Below are positions 44,495 to 57,081 of a DNA stretch of 64,000 nucleotides, one piece after another. The notes below the pieces were generated by a model, which made no database searches, was not told the origin of the DNA, and saw nothing but the letters and a program-made list of their open reading frames with translations. Each line of letters opens with the position of its first letter. Positions within the stretch are counted from its first letter, which is position 1. Source of the stretch: Megaustenia siamemsis (Eukaryota > Mollusca > Gastropoda > Stylommatophora > Ariophantidae); contig JAVIAB010000051.1 of NCBI GenBank assembly GCA_032433765.1, forward strand, positions 148,021,275 to 148,085,274. The letters are read 5' to 3'. The position numbers were made by a program, and so were the translations under genes.

Positions 44495-45528
44495 TCATCA
44501 TTATCATCAAGTACCGGGCCTAGTGGCGTAGGTGATCATGTGTCTCCACAACTTTCGACCTCGGCAGCTATTTATCATTTCTGTTGTTGACCTTCTGCCA
44601 AGCCATTCTCTTAAGCTGTCAGTTATTTTTTCTCTTTGCTTCCCTCTATCTCTTCGTCCCTCAATTTTTCCAGTTGTTACAATATATTCAAGTTGTTCTC
44701 TTCTCATTACATGGCCAAAAAATGATGATTGTCTCTTCCTAACATTGGAAATTAGCTCTCTTTTTGCATTGACCTCTCTCAGAACCTCTTCTTTACTCTT
44801 CTTAGCTGTCCATGGTATTCTCAACATTCTTCTGTAAAATCACATTTCTACAGACTCCAGTGATTTTTTTGTCTGTTGTCCTATTTCCATGACTCGCATC
44901 CATATGTTAAGACTGGCTCTACATAACATTTAAGAACTCTTTTTCTTGTTTCTATTGTCAAAAATGGATTGCACAGAATCTTCCTCATTTTTTGGAAAGC
45001 TGCCTTTGCCTGAGCCATTCTGCATCTCGCCTCTTTTGTACATCTTCCGTCTGAGGTTAACAAAGTTCCCAAATATTTAAGTTCATTTAAGTGTTTTAAT
45101 ATTGTTCCACTTGTCTTTATTTTGCACTGAGGTGATGTCTTTTTCTTTGTTGTTACCATTACCTCTGCCTTTTTGCTTTTAAGGCTGAGTCCTTTATTTT
45201 TGCTTTTTTTCACTATAACGTCCAACATTTCTTGTAACTCATTTTCGCTCTTAGCGATTAAGACTGTATCATCAGCATACCTTAGATTATTTATATTATG
45301 ACCTCCAATTGTTATTCCAGGCATGCCCCCTATGGATCTTAAAATAATCTCAATATAAATAATAAACAAATCTGGTGACAGCACACAGCCTTGTCTAACA
45401 CCCTGTTTTATTTGTTGAAACATTCCCAATTGGTTCCCAGTTCTTATGGTCGCTGTTTGTTGCCAGTACATGTTCTTTATTATTCTTAGATCTTTGCTGT
45501 CTATGTTTATGCTTTCTAAAATGTTCAT
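44495..45528 (-). mobile_element. LINE family L1, 3' half with reverse-transcriptase palm
   Basis: The best LINE copy of this family. It is truncated at the 5' end within the reverse transcriptase and ends in a (GAT)n-type tail near 44495 (catcatcatcatcatt on plus). Related 3' ends occur at 15.8, 16.9, 20.1, 34.4, 45.5 and 45.8 kb. Confidence 0.9.
44507..45528 (-). pseudogene. LINE reverse transcriptase C-terminal part, frameshifted
   Basis: First frame (44881-45528, 215 residues): LRIIKNMYWQQTATIRTG, QGVRQGCVLSPDLF (motif before the catalytic palm loop), LRYADDTVLIAKSE (YADD catalytic box), LKYLGTLLTSDGRC, then RKRVLKCYVEPVLTYGCESW and a stop. A frameshift follows; the second frame (44507-44827) carries RIPWTAKKSKEEVLREV, SSFFGHVMRREQLEYIV, REWLGRRSTTEMI and RKLWRHMITYATRPGT with the true stop. 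It belongs to the APE-type LINE polyproteins; no RNase H is seen. The endonuclease and the first half of the reverse transcriptase are absent. Inactive. Confidence 0.88.
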
Positions 45529-45529
45529 T

Positions 45530-45677
45530 ATTTCTTACTTGTTCACAGTTGTCAAAATAGTTTCAGTGTACAACAAAAATAGATCTGGTAACAATACACA
45601 TTCCTGTCGCACTCCTTGTCTTATTTATTGATATTCTTGATGTTTGTTTTCGATTTAATGGCTGCTTCTTGTTTCCA

Positions 45678-45724
<47 letters not shown>

Positions 45725-45775
45725 GATCCTCAGATCTTTACTATCTATATTAATATTTTCAAGTATATTGGTCGT
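45530..45775 (-). mobile_element. Second LINE L1 palm fragment with internal (AT)n expansion
   Basis: Minus strand: codons for ENINIDSKDLRII at about 45770-45725, then a 45-bp (AT)n run at 45677-45722, then YWKQEAAIK and a degraded QECVLLPDLF-like box. The same coding order as the 45.5-kb copy shows that the AT run expanded inside the element. Confidence 0.75.
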
Positions 45776-45809
45776 TTATACATGATTGACTTTATATTAC
45801 ATATCATAA

Positions 45810-46075
45810 TCAATTACCGGGCCTCCTGGCGTAGGAGATCATGTCTCTCCACAATTTTCTATCTCGACAGTTATTTATCATTTCTGTTGTTGACCTTCTG
45901 CCAAGCCATTCTCTTAAGCTGTCTGGCATTTTTTTTTCTTTTTGCTTTCCTCTATCTCTTCGTCCCTCAATTTTCCCATTTGTTACAATATATTTCAGTT
46001 GTTCTCTTCTCATTACATGACCAAAAAATGATGATTGTTTCTTCCTAATATTGGAAATTAGCTCTCTTTTGATAC
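45810..46075 (-). mobile_element. LINE L1 3' end
   Basis: Minus strand: RREQLKYIVTNGKIEGRRDR, REWLGRRSTTEMINN, RKLWRDMISYARRPG then stop. Truncated at the RELISN region near 46070. Confidence 0.85.
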
Positions 46076-46385
46076 ATTATTACATATTATTACATACTAT
46101 TACAAATAGACATAGATATTTGAGAGAATAATTGCACAAAGTTGTCTGTACTCACTATGAGCAGACCACGAACGTGAACAGAAGTCAAGTGTACGTTACC
46201 AATACAACATAAGTGCCCGAATATAGCATCACATTCAACATGGATTCCTGAATGTAGGAACACAGAGCGCCGGGTTTCCTATATAAATTGTCTGCATTAG
46301 ACGTGAGACTGGCGTTTAATGTGAAGGTCGGATCTGCATAGCAACATAAATAAGTCCGCCCTGGCTAAGTTCGGAGTTTACGTAA

Positions 46386-46860
46386 AATTTGTTAAAATCT
46401 AACTTTGATAATTATAACTGAAATTACATTTTTTGTTAAAATCTAACTTTGATAATTATAACTGAAATCACATTATTGCCACAACCTAACAACTTTGATA
46501 AATATAACTGAAATTACATTTTTGTTAAAATCTAACTTTGATAATTATAACTGAAATGACATTTTTGTTAAAATCTAACTTTGATAATTATAACTGAAAT
46601 GACATTTTTGTCAAAATCTAACTTTGATAATTATAACTGAAATCACATTATTGCCACAACCTAACAACTTTGATAATTATAACTGAAATGACATTTTTGT
46701 CAAAATCTAACTTTGATAATTCTAACTGAAATTGCATTTTTGTCAAAATCTAACTTTGATAATTATAATTGAAATCACATTATTGCCACAATCTAACAAC
46801 TTTGATAATTATAACTGAAATGGCATTATTGCCACAACCTAACAACTTTGATAATTACAA
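46386..46860. repeat. 43/46-bp minisatellite, about 11 copies
   Basis: Core ctaactttgataattataac then tgaaattacattttt. Two versions alternate: one with gttaaaat (43 bp) and one with attgccacaacctaacaac (46 bp). Confidence 0.93.
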
Positions 46861-47101
46861 CTAAGATGACAATTGTGTCATCGTTAGTACTGACATCTAT
46901 TCTACGTGTAGTTTGAATCATTTTCACCTTTCCTGAAATATGTTCAACAATAAATGTAGAAAAGCTCAGTACAGGAAAAATAATCTTAGCACCTTCTGTT
47001 TGTACGATCTTAAGCCATTTAGAATTTATGGAAATTTCAAAACAAACTTTAAAGCCAGGAGTTCCGGTACTTGCCTCCACGTTACGGACTTGCATCTTCA
47101 T
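46826..47101 (-). CDS. Unrecognised 91-residue open frame, doubtful
   Basis: Starts MKMQVRNVEASTGTPGFKV and continues with mixed-composition sequence up to RIDVSTNDDTIVIL, then runs into the 43/46-bp array. I do not recognise it, and there is no start context or partner to support it. It might be a fragment of an unknown element or chance. Confidence 0.15.
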   Translation of the reverse strand: MKMQVRNVEASTGTPGFKVCFEISINSKWLKIVQTEGAKIIFPVLSFSTFIVEHISGKVKMIQTTRRIDVSTNDDTIVILVVIIKVVRLWQ

Positions 47102-47604
47102 GAATGACGCTACCAGTGCAGAAACACGTCGGTGTTTTCAAACTTTGCGCTTTTCGTGTTTTTAAAAATTATTTTCGTGCTATTATTTTATATGCGTTAT
47201 TAAACAAATGTTGAATGTTTTGTATCATTTTTATTTGAGGCCTTTTTTGTGATTAAGGAAAAAAATATATATTTCTAACAAATTAGACAATATTTCAGAA
47301 AAAAGTTAAAAGAGAAATGGTAAGACAATTACAAACATTATTTTTTGAAGTTTGAATCATTGACAATGAAACGGATGAAAGTAGGACTTCCGGTCAATGT
47401 GGCGGATATGAGATAGGAACCGTTGTGGCCTGGCCTAAAAGGGGTTCAGTGTTGCAGTTTCCTCATATTCCATGTCCGGATTGATGCTAGAGCTACTGAG
47501 TTTAACGCACTGTGCACACCATAAGCTGTGCTTTTTTCCTGATGGTGTTTCTATATTCAGGTTGCTTACGATAAATGATGATATAGTATAACGAAAAATA
47601 GTTC

Positions 47605-47810
47605 AGCTGCATTCACCTTCGGTGCGGTTACACCTTATGTCTTTTGGCGTGCTCTGTAGCGGCTATGATGGGGACAGCAGATACTTTCTTTGTTTAGATA
47701 TTCGATGAGATGGTAATTCGGCTAATTCCATTGGCATGGGCGGTTGAGCAATTATGGAGTTTTATTCGTTTGCAGTGATACCGGGGCCTTCGAATAACCG
47801 AAACGGATGA
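47605..47810 (+). repeat. Unclassified dispersed repeat U1, copy 1
   Basis: About 200 bp shared with 55683-55890: common blocks ttcggtgcggttac / ttcggtgcggctac, tgtcttttggcg, attccattggcatgggcggt / attccattggcacgggcggt, tgagcaattatgg, attcgtttgcagtga, cggggcctt. No family recognised. Confidence 0.8.
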
Positions 47811-47814
47811 AAGT

Positions 47815-48450
47815 GTTGATTATGTATGACTTGATGTATGTATTCATGTTGAATGAAAGTCGCATTAAATATGACATTTATATCAACTGGTTAGAAGTAT
47901 AATCAAATACATAATTCCGATAAAAAGGATTACAGCTTATGAAAGATTAAGGATATGAGAAAAGATATAAAATTAAAACAAATATAATACACGCTCAGAA
48001 AAAAAAAAATCAAATATAGCTAAACAGGGCTACGTGTTGAAGCCACAACAGAAGAAACGAGATGAATGTAAAAGAAAATAGAAGAGACTCAAAAGTTGGA
48101 ACATAATGAACTGTTCTTTGGGGAAGGGGGAAACTCTCGAAACAAATGTCTTCAGAAAGTGAATGCTGAGGTTCCAAATTGTACCAAAACCAAATTAGAA
48201 TAAGTCAATTAATGAAATATTCATGTCCAGTGTGTGACAAGATGATAATGTCTGAAATACTGCACCTGATAATTTGTTAGAACAATTCTTATTTATCATT
48301 TGAGGTGACCAAAAAAAATGTTTTAGCGAAGATAGTTTAATGAAGAACAATAAAATCAGGGAGGCACAGTGTGAGCCAGACTAGGAACACTTGCAAAGAC
48401 TGGCCACAAGGAATTGAGAGACCTTTATTTTAACAAGAAGCTTCAAAGGA
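47815..48450. other. Unassigned AT-rich stretch
   Basis: No recognised feature. Confidence 0.4.
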
Positions 48451-48452
48451 GT

Positions 48453-49478
48453 CAAGCACTAACTGTTGTGTTCATTACCAGCTTTGGGTGGGTCAACCAT
48501 TAACTGTTCTGTTCATTACCAGCTTTGAGTGGGTCAACCATTAGCTGTTCTGTTCATTACCAGCTTTGGGTGGGTCAACCATTAACTGTTGTGTTCATTA
48601 TCAGCTTTGGGTGGGTCAACCATTAGCTGTTCTGTTCATTACCAGCTTTGGGTGGGTCAACCATTACTGTTGTGCTCATTACCAGCTTTGGGTGGGTCAA
48701 TCATTAGCTGTTCTGTTCATTACCAGCTTTGGGTGGGTCAACCATTAACTGTTGTGTTCATTATCAGCTTTGGGTGGGTCAACCATTAACTGTTCTGTTC
48801 ATTACCAGCTTTGGATGGGTCAACCATTAGCTGTTCTGTTCATTACCAGCTTTGGGTGGGTCAACCATTAGCTGTTGTGTTCATTGCCAGCTTTGGGTGG
48901 GTTAACCATTAACTGTTGTGTTCATTATCAGCTTTGGGTGGGTCAACCATTAACTGTTGTGTCCATTATCAGCATAGGGTGGGTCAACTATTAACTGTTG
49001 TGTTCATTATCAGCTTTGGGTGGGTCAACCATTAGCTGTTGTGTCCATTATCAGCTTTGGGTGGGTCAACTATTAACTGTTGTGTTCATTATCAGCTTTG
49101 GGTGGGTCAACCATTAACTGTTGTGTTCATTATCAGCCTTGGGTGGGCCAACCATTAACTGCTGTGTCCATTATCAGCTTTGGGTGGGTCAACCATTAAC
49201 TGTTCTGTTCATTACCAGCTTTGGGTTGGTCGAACACTAACTGTTCTGTCCGTTACTAGTTTTGGGTAGGTCGAGCAGTAACTGTTGTGTCCGTTACTAG
49301 TTTTGGGTAGGTCGAGCAGTAACTGTTGTGTCAATTATCAGCTTTTGGTGGTTCAACGAGTAAATGTTTTTTTTTCCATTCTCAACTTTGGGTGAGTCAA
49401 CCACTAACTGTTCTGTCCATTACCAGCTTTGGGTGGGTCAACAATTAATTGTTGTGACCATTATCAGATTTGGGTGGG
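48453..49478. repeat. 41-bp minisatellite, subfamily 1, about 25 copies
   Basis: The unit contains aaccattaactgttctgttc then attaccagctttgggtgggtc. The last four or five units are diverged (ttactagttttgggtaggtc). Confidence 0.95.
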
Positions 49479-51528
49479 TCCTCCACTAAATATAATGTCA
49501 TCTACCAGCGTTGGGTGGATCCACAATTAACTATTCTGTCATCTACCGGCGTTGGGTGGGTTAATCACTAACTATTCTGTCATCTGCCAGCGTTGGGTTG
49601 GTCCACCACTAACTATTCTGTCATCTACCAACGTTGGGTGGGTCCACCACTGACAATTCTGTCATCTACCAACGTTGGGTGGGTCCACCACTAACTATTC
49701 TGTCATCTACCCACGTTGGGTGGGTCCACCACTAACTATTCTGTCATCTGCCAGCGTTGGGTGGGTCCACCACTAACTATTCTGTCATCTACCAACGTTG
49801 GGTGGGTCCAAAACTAACTATTCTGTCATCTACCAAGTTGGGTGGGTCCACCACTAACTATTTTGTCATCTACCAGCGTTGGGTGGGTCCACCACTAACT
49901 ATTCTGTCATCTACCAACGTTGGGTGGGTCCACCACTAACTATTGTGTCATCTACCAACGTTGGGTGGGTCCACCACTAACTATTCTGTCATCTACCAAC
50001 GTTGGCTGGGTCCACCACTAACTATTCTGTCATCTACCAACGTTGGGTGGGTCCACCATTACTATTCTGTCATCTACCAACGTTGGGTGGGTCCACAACT
50101 AACTATTCTGTCATCTACCAACGTTGGGTGGGTCCACCACTAACTATTCTGTCATCTACCAACGTTGGGTGGGTCCATCACTAACTATTCTGTCATCTAC
50201 CAGCGTTGGGTTGGTCCACCACTAACTATTCTGTCATCTACCAGTGTTGGGTGGGTCCACCACTAACTATTCTGTCATCTACCAACGTTGGGTGGGTCCA
50301 CCACTAACTATTCTGTCATCTACCAACGTTTGTGGGTCCACCACTAACTATTCTGTCATCTATAAGCGTTGGGTTGGTCCACCACTAACTATTCTGTCAT
50401 CTACCAACGTTGAGTGGGTCCACCACTAACTATTCTGTCATCTACCAACGTTGGCTGGGTCCACCACTAACTATTCTGTCATCTACCAACGTTGGGTGGG
50501 TCCACCATTAACTATTCTGTCATCTACCAACGTTGGGTGGGTCCACAACTAACTATTCTGTCATCTACCAGCGTTGGGTTGGTCCACCACTAACTATTCT
50601 GTCATCTACCAGCGTTGGGTTGGTCCACCACTAACTATTCTGTCATCTACCAACGTTGTGTGGGTCCACCACTAACTATTCTGTCATCTACCAACGTTGT
50701 GTGGGTCCACCATTAACTATTCTGTCATCTACCAACGTTGGGTGGGTCCACAACTAACTATTCTGTCATCTACCAGCGTTGGGTTGGTCCACCACTAACT
50801 ATTCTGTCATCTACCAGCGTTGGGTTGGTCCACCACTAACTATTCTGTCATCTACCAACGTTGTGTGGGTCCACCACTAACTATTCTGTCATCTACCAGC
50901 ATTGGGTGGATCCACAACTAACTATTTTGTCATCTACCTGCGTTGGTTGGGTCCACCACTAACTATTCTGTCATCTACCAGCGTTGGTCCAAAACTAACT
51001 ATTCTGTCATCTACCAATGTTGGGTTGGTCCACCACTAACTATTCTGTCATCTACCAGCGTTGGGTGGATTCACCACTAACTATTCTGTCATCTACCAGC
51101 GTTGGGTTGGTCCAAATCTAACTATTCTGTCATCTATCAGCGTTGGGTTGGTCCAAAACTAACTATTCTGTCATCTACCAACGTTGGGTGGGTCCACCAC
51201 TAACTATTCTGTCATCTACCTGCGTTGGGTTTGTCCAAAACTAACTATTCTGTCATCTACCAGCGTTGGGTTGGTCCACCACTAACTATTCTGTCATCTA
51301 CCAGCGTTAGGTGGCTCCACCACTAACTTTTCTGTCATCTATCAGCGTTGGGTTGGTCCACCACTAACTATTCTGTCATCTACCAACGTTGGGTGGGTCC
51401 ACCACTAACTATTCTGTCATCTACCAGCGTTGGCTGGGTCCACCACTAACTATTCTGTCATCTACCAACGTAGGGCGGGTCCACCACTAACTATTCTGTC
51501 ATCTACCAGTGTTGGGTGGGTCCGCCAT
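49479..51528. repeat. 41-bp minisatellite, subfamily 2, about 50 copies
   Basis: The unit contains caccactaactattctgtca then tctaccaacgttgggtgggtc; it aligns with subfamily 1 along its whole length (taact-tt-tgtc, accag-ttgggtgggtc). Agcg/aacg and gggtt/gggtg variants alternate, and a multi-unit segment appears duplicated between about 50440 and 50860. Confidence 0.95.
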
Positions 51529-51529
51529 T

Positions 51530-52430
51530 TTTGTACATTACTAGATTTTGGCAATAATAATACTGAAACATTTCAATTTTATTTCTTATCTATTGATATT
51601 GTATAGAAAATATATTGCTGTGAATACTAACTAATTTAATAAACATACATAAATATATTCACAAATACATACATACATACATATATACATACATATATAT
51701 ATGTTCCCAAACACTTCATGACGACTGCGCTTGAAACGTAACATTTACTCTCTGGTCCAATACGTTAGCCCAGTCAACCCCAGAAAGAGGATAACGTAAA
51801 GATATTACAGGCATTTGTATTTGATGTGGTATAGTTTTAAGTAAAAGAAACTTTTCGATATCAGATTAGATGAGATTGTTGTCACGAAAGGAAGCGTGGT
51901 GGAGTGGCGTAGTGGTAGCTCTAGCTCTGTCTTTGATAAAGTGCACTTGGTGTACTGGGTTTGGAAAAATAACACTATAGAATGACATTGAACCACTACC
52001 TCTTCATCTTCACGTATTGTCGCTCACATCGGTGAATTCTAAATTGTAAATGCCCTTGGAACAGCAGCAGGTAAATAGTGCGACAATTTTGATGCAAAAA
52101 TCCAAGTCAGAAAGTTGGTTATAGAAAACCTGCTGATCAGTAATCTAGACTTACAGTCTGTAGTGTTTCTGTCTGATGTGAAGATCAGCATTCTTGTCAA
52201 CAGAAAATCTGCAGAACTTATTGACTAAACTGTGCAAGAATAGTAACGTCACCCTGCAGTTGTCACACATCAGACTGTGGAATACAGGGAAACGATGAGC
52301 AGATCAGTGGAAAATAAAGGCGCAACAGGCAAACAACGAGATGCACCAGTTACATATAAAGAGAAGAATTAGCTATAATCAAATCAATCAGAAGACCAAA
52401 CACTAAAATCAAGTCCCTTACGATAATATG
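51530..52430. other. Unassigned; possible tRNA-like SINE head at about 51895-51970
   Basis: gtggagtggcgtagtggtag resembles an A-box region and ctgggtttgga a weak B-box about 55 bp later. No body match with the other SINEs. A (CATA)n run lies at 51665-51700. Confidence 0.35.
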
Positions 52431-52434
52431 AATA

Positions 52435-52730
52435 TATGGAATCAAGTTATTATTATTCGGCTCAGAACTGGACACAATCGACTCCAGTGTCTCATGTATG
52501 AAAAAATTCATTCAAGATTGACACCTCAGCCACATGTACATGTGGGCAAACGTCCCTGGTTGCTGATCACATACTTCAATACTGTACTGAATATAGTAGA
52601 CTGAGGAAATTCCATTGGCCCATAGATACAACACAACAGACAAACTACATGGGTATCCGCAAAAACATTCTTGCAGACCTTCAGAGAGTGTCAACGCTAA
52701 AACTGTTTTTCAGTGTTTTCACAGTTATTG
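52435..52730 (+). mobile_element. LINE RNase H / C-terminal fragment
   Basis: The plus strand encodes IIRLRTGHNRLQCLMYEKIH, then (shifted) ATCTCGQTSLVADHILQYC and FHWPID, and NILADLQRVSTLKLFF. This is the same C-terminal layout (RLRTGH, zinc-knuckle-like CxC, HxLxxC, WP, L..L..F) as the 9.5-kb fragment, from an I/Jockey-type LINE. Frameshifted. Confidence 0.7.
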
Positions 52731-52763
52731 AGGGTGTTTTTGTTCCATTACACCGAGTGAAGT

Positions 52764-52915
52764 GTTGTTGGAAGTGGACTCTCTGTTCAGTGATGTTGGA
52801 AGTGGACTCTCTGTTCAGTGATGTTGGAAGTGGACTCTCTGTTCAGTGATGTTGGAAGTGGACTCTCTGTTCAGTGATGTTGGAAGTGGACTCTCTGTTC
52901 AGTGATGTTGTCTTA
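52764..52915. repeat. 28-bp tandem repeat, about 5 copies
   Basis: tgttggaagtggactctctg then ttcagtga, nearly identical copies. Confidence 0.93.
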
Positions 52916-53002
52916 CATTGTCGTCCACGCAGCCGATCTTGCCAGCACTGCAGATCGATCTTGCTAACGCCACCCCACAGGCCTGCACGTGGCACTGTTT
53001 CT

Positions 53003-53337
53003 GCAAACACAAACAGAGTGGCTTTTACAAACACTAACAGAGTGGCTTTTACAAACACTAACTGAGTGGCTTTTACAAACACTAACAGAGTAGCTTTTAT
53101 AAACACTAACAGAGTGGCTTTTACAAACACTAACAGAGTGGCTTTTATAAACACTAACAGAGTGGCTTTTACAAACACTAACAGAGTGGCTTTTACAAAC
53201 ACTAACAGAGTGGCTTTTACAAACACTAACAGAGTGGCTTTTACTAATACTGACAGAGTGGCTTTTACAAACACTAACAGAGTGGCTTTTACTAATACTA
53301 ACTGAGTGGCTTTTACTAATACTAACAGAGTCGCTTA
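53003..53337. repeat. 24-bp minisatellite, 14 copies
   Basis: gtggcttttacaaacactaa then caga. Since 24 is divisible by three, eight-residue periodic frames are open on both strands; they are artefacts. Confidence 0.95.
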
Positions 53338-53339
53338 AA

Positions 53340-54335
53340 CCCGTTCCGCTTGCTTTGTTTCTTTTAAATGTGTATTTTTTAGGAAATGCGTGTAAGGAAG
53401 TGACTTTGCACTCTCTATTCAAATGAAAGTTGTTTGGAAACGTCGTCTGTACCGTCGCAAAAGGCTGCACGGTAGTCGACCTAGTCGAAGGGATCTGCCC
53501 ACGCGCTCTGGCGGGAGCTTTGACACGAGTGGTGCAGATATTGGACATTCCCGGCTACAGGGAAACCGACTTCATCAAGAGAAGCCTAGACTAACGAAAG
53601 ATAGATTCATTCCCCAACAACTTAACACATCTCGCCAGATTGCCATTTATTGTGGTGATAATAAATGCTCTAAATACCGCTTGGTAAAGCCGCTAAAAGC
53701 AGGGCCAAAAAAAATAAATTCAAATATTAGTTTACTCCATTTTCTTTCATCTCTAATGCCTTTTAGCGTCGAGAAAAAATAGCTAGTGCCTAGGTCAATT
53801 ATATACTGTGTGTATGATGTCAGCCGTTCATTGTGACGTCATCTGTGTGATTGATCGCTTCTCTTCTAGACGTGCTTTACTCTCTTTTATTGTTGTTTCT
53901 GGGCAAATAAAAAATGTTGCTATTCAATGTATTCCTATACTCAATGTACTCTTTATATAACGTAACATGTCACATAATGATTGTTTGAAAGCTAAGTAAT
54001 ATATTTACAAAACTGAGACACGCATATATTTGTTAAAGACAGCATGGTCAGAATCCACGAAGAAAGAAAACATGGAAATCGTTGTAAATATGTCTTTTTA
54101 AAAAATAAACGAGAAACGAGGGTGTGAAATACAAATGTATGAGTCTCTCAATTATGAGACGACTGCTTTGAGCAAGCGGCCTTTATCCCTCTGATTCTGA
54201 CGTGAACCTTCCATCATACGGCAGCAAAGGTAATATGTGTGGTAAATATAGTTTTTTTTAGTTTTTATAAACGAGAAGTTTAACTTCTTGTATCCAAGAA
54301 GATTCATTTCTTTATACGAGATTAGTTTTATATAT
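53340..54335. other. Unassigned; includes dispersed repeat U2 copy 1 at about 53425-53570
   Basis: 53425-53570 shares gttgtttggaaacgtcgtc / atcgtttggaatcgtggcc, acggtagtcgacc / acggtggtcgacc and ggcgggagctttgacacgag / ggcggaagctgtgacaccag with the reverse complement of 56245-56370. The rest is unassigned. Confidence 0.5.
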
Positions 54336-54339
54336 ATAT

Positions 54340-54625
54340 AAAGGTCAAGGTCAAGTACGAGACTTGAACCGGCGTCTTAACACGCGAGTTTCCACCCATA
54401 ATTTGCTAGGTCGCCTATCCAGAAATGTTCGGAGATTTCTGTATAGTGTCGCTTCAAGCATCGAAACTCACGATGCGAGGCGGCATTCCTCACCTTCCCA
54501 GGGTAATACCCTGGTACCCATTTCTGCCAATGGTTGGGTCGACAGCGCGGGTTTTATTTTCTTTTCAACCACGATACAATTCACACTGCTCCCAGCGGGA
54601 ATCGAACACAGGTTGTCCAGTGTTG
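54340..54625 (-). mobile_element. SINE-C, head-truncated
   Basis: The body and tail match other SINE-C copies (ggtcaaggtcaagtacgaga; ggcggcattcctcaccttcc; gctcccagcgggaatcgaac). The match ends at gttgtccag, before the A-box, which is unusual because LINE-driven truncation normally removes this same 5' end. Confidence 0.85.
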
Positions 54626-54629
54626 TTTT

Positions 54630-55220
54630 TATCATTATATTGTGCATGCTGTTATAAATATATATAAGAGGTTTAATTTATAATTTAAGAGAGATTAACT
54701 TTTTTTTTTCTACGACAGCTGGGGAAAAAAATATTATAGATATATTTTTTAATGCTAATGTTTTCACGTTTTACTTTTTAATGTTATAATAATAACAACA
54801 TTGTTATTTACTATATTAAATATTATCCATTGTTTCATAAATAAGACAATTTAGAAGTAATTAAAAACACAACAATACAAGGAATTGTCAACGAAAACAA
54901 GAAAAAGTTATTCATTTTAACCAAATTAGTTATATTATGCAAATGAAAATTGTCAGTCGCTGACATAAAAAAGAAACATAGAAGCATATCATGAGAAATG
55001 AGCTGCACTAAACAAAATTCAGAAAGAAAAAAAAGTTGGGATAGAGTTAAATATCCAAAGTTGAGACCGTCGGGATATTTCCATTAAGTGGGTGCATCGA
55101 ACATCAAAGAATAAGTTGGACATCTGAAGAAGATGAAACTCAAGTAACTTGCAACACGGGCATGCTATATGAGGATCGCATGTTATATAACTGAGTAATG
55201 ACCTAATCAAAGGTGGATAT
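54630..55220. other. Unassigned AT-rich stretch
   Basis: No feature recognised. Confidence 0.4.
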
Positions 55221-55228
55221 ATATATAT

Positions 55229-55557
<329 letters not shown>

Positions 55558-55682
55558 ATAGAGAGAGAGAGAATCAGAAGTTCGCTGGATATCCTGAAGA
55601 TGACGATTACTCAAGTTTCACAACTTGTGATGTCTAGAAAGTACACACACGATCCGGATGAAAATATCATTTAACAAAGGAC

Positions 55683-55930
55683 AGATCAGCTGCGTTCACT
55701 TTCGGTGCGGCTACGTCTTCTGTCTTTTGGCGCGTGATGTAGCTGCTATGATTGGAATTGCAGCTCCATTTCTTTGTTTGAATCCTTCATTGTGATGAGA
55801 TGTTAATTCGGATGATTCCATTGGCACGGGCGGTTGAGCAATTATGGGTTTTAATTCGTTTGCAGTGAATTCGGGGCCTTTGACTAACTGCAACTACAAC
55901 TAGAACTACAACTATAACTACAACTCCACA
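55683..55930 (+). repeat. Unclassified dispersed repeat U1, copy 2, then (AACTAC)n
   Basis: See the 47.6-kb copy for shared blocks. On the minus strand this copy is open for about 60 residues (ELKPIIAQPPVPMESSEL), which suggests that the ancestor encoded protein there. A short aactac run follows at 55887-55930. Confidence 0.75.
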
Positions 55931-55934
55931 TCTC

Positions 55935-57070
55935 TTTGCACATGTCACAGTACAATCAGTAGTACAAAAGAAACAGAAAATCTCGCAAAACTCCCATTTT
56001 GTTTCTGACATGGAAGCTCAATATGTCATCATTGTGCAGCATACCACGCCTTTTAGTAACACCATCAAACTAAGAATATTCTATAGAAACACTGTCAGCG
56101 AGGAATTATGAATAGAACACAGCATGATGTGCTAATTAAGATTTTTAAAAATGTGTTTTCTGAATTTCAAATGCACATATTACACATTATTATTATGCAG
56201 TAGTGGTGTTCTTGTGAAGTCATAATACAATAAACTGTTCTGTTCATGGAACTATTGCCACTGGCGTCGAGAATTTCCCATATACGCTCCACTGGTGTCA
56301 CAGCTTCCGCCAAGGCATGTAGACAGGGTCGACCACCGTGTAGGCCACGATTCCAAACGATTTCCATCGAATAGTGAAAGCATAGTCACTTCCTGACTCC
56401 ATTTTTCTGGAAATTAAAAGTGAGATAAATAAAGCAACCGAAACTGTTTAAGCGACTACGTTAGTCTGTGCAAAAACAGGGCTACAAGCAGCTATTTTGA
56501 TTTATCATTGTCGTTTGACGGCCGTTAGCAAGGGCGACATCCAGTGCGAGCCAAATCGGCTATGTGGGAGAAAATTACAAACAACATCACCAAAATGAGA
56601 GTATCCTCAGTCGCTTCCAACTCAAACTCACTGGAATAAATTGAAACAACACAGAGAAACTAGTCACAATACAAGAACTGTCATAGTGGCGGCATTCTCT
56701 AAAGGGGACTGTGGCAATGATCACCATTTTTTCCTGACGTCCCAGACAACACATTTAGACAAATAGAAATAATCAGAGAGTCAGTGAAATGTCTTCGCCC
56801 GGACAGGTTATCTGATTGTTCTCTCTGACGAGAAAGTTCCCTGCGTTGCTGAGTGAGAAGATCTTTGTATTCACTTGCAATCTCTCTGGCAGTCCGTTTT
56901 TCAATAGCGACGTAATATTTCCAGTTCACAGCCTTATCGAGTTGAATATTAGTTATATATTGAGTTTTACTGCGTTGAATATTATGTGTAGCCGTATAGT
57001 TCCTGTTGCTCCTGCGTCTTGCTTCTACTGATCTAGTAGATTATCCCCAATGCTTACTTTCTTGGTACAC
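55935..57070. other. Unassigned; includes dispersed repeat U2 copy 2 (minus) at about 56245-56370
   Basis: The minus strand of 56245-56370 is open and encodes NRGLHGGRPCLHALAEAVTP then VERIWEILDASG. It matches 53425-53570 at the nucleotide level. The remainder is unassigned. Confidence 0.5.
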
Positions 57071-57081
57071 AATTAATTGGG

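Noticed and set aside
52843..53548. Repeat proteins on both strands of the 24-bp array
   Set aside because: Period divisible by three and stop-free unit explain the open frames; both strands cannot plausibly be coding.
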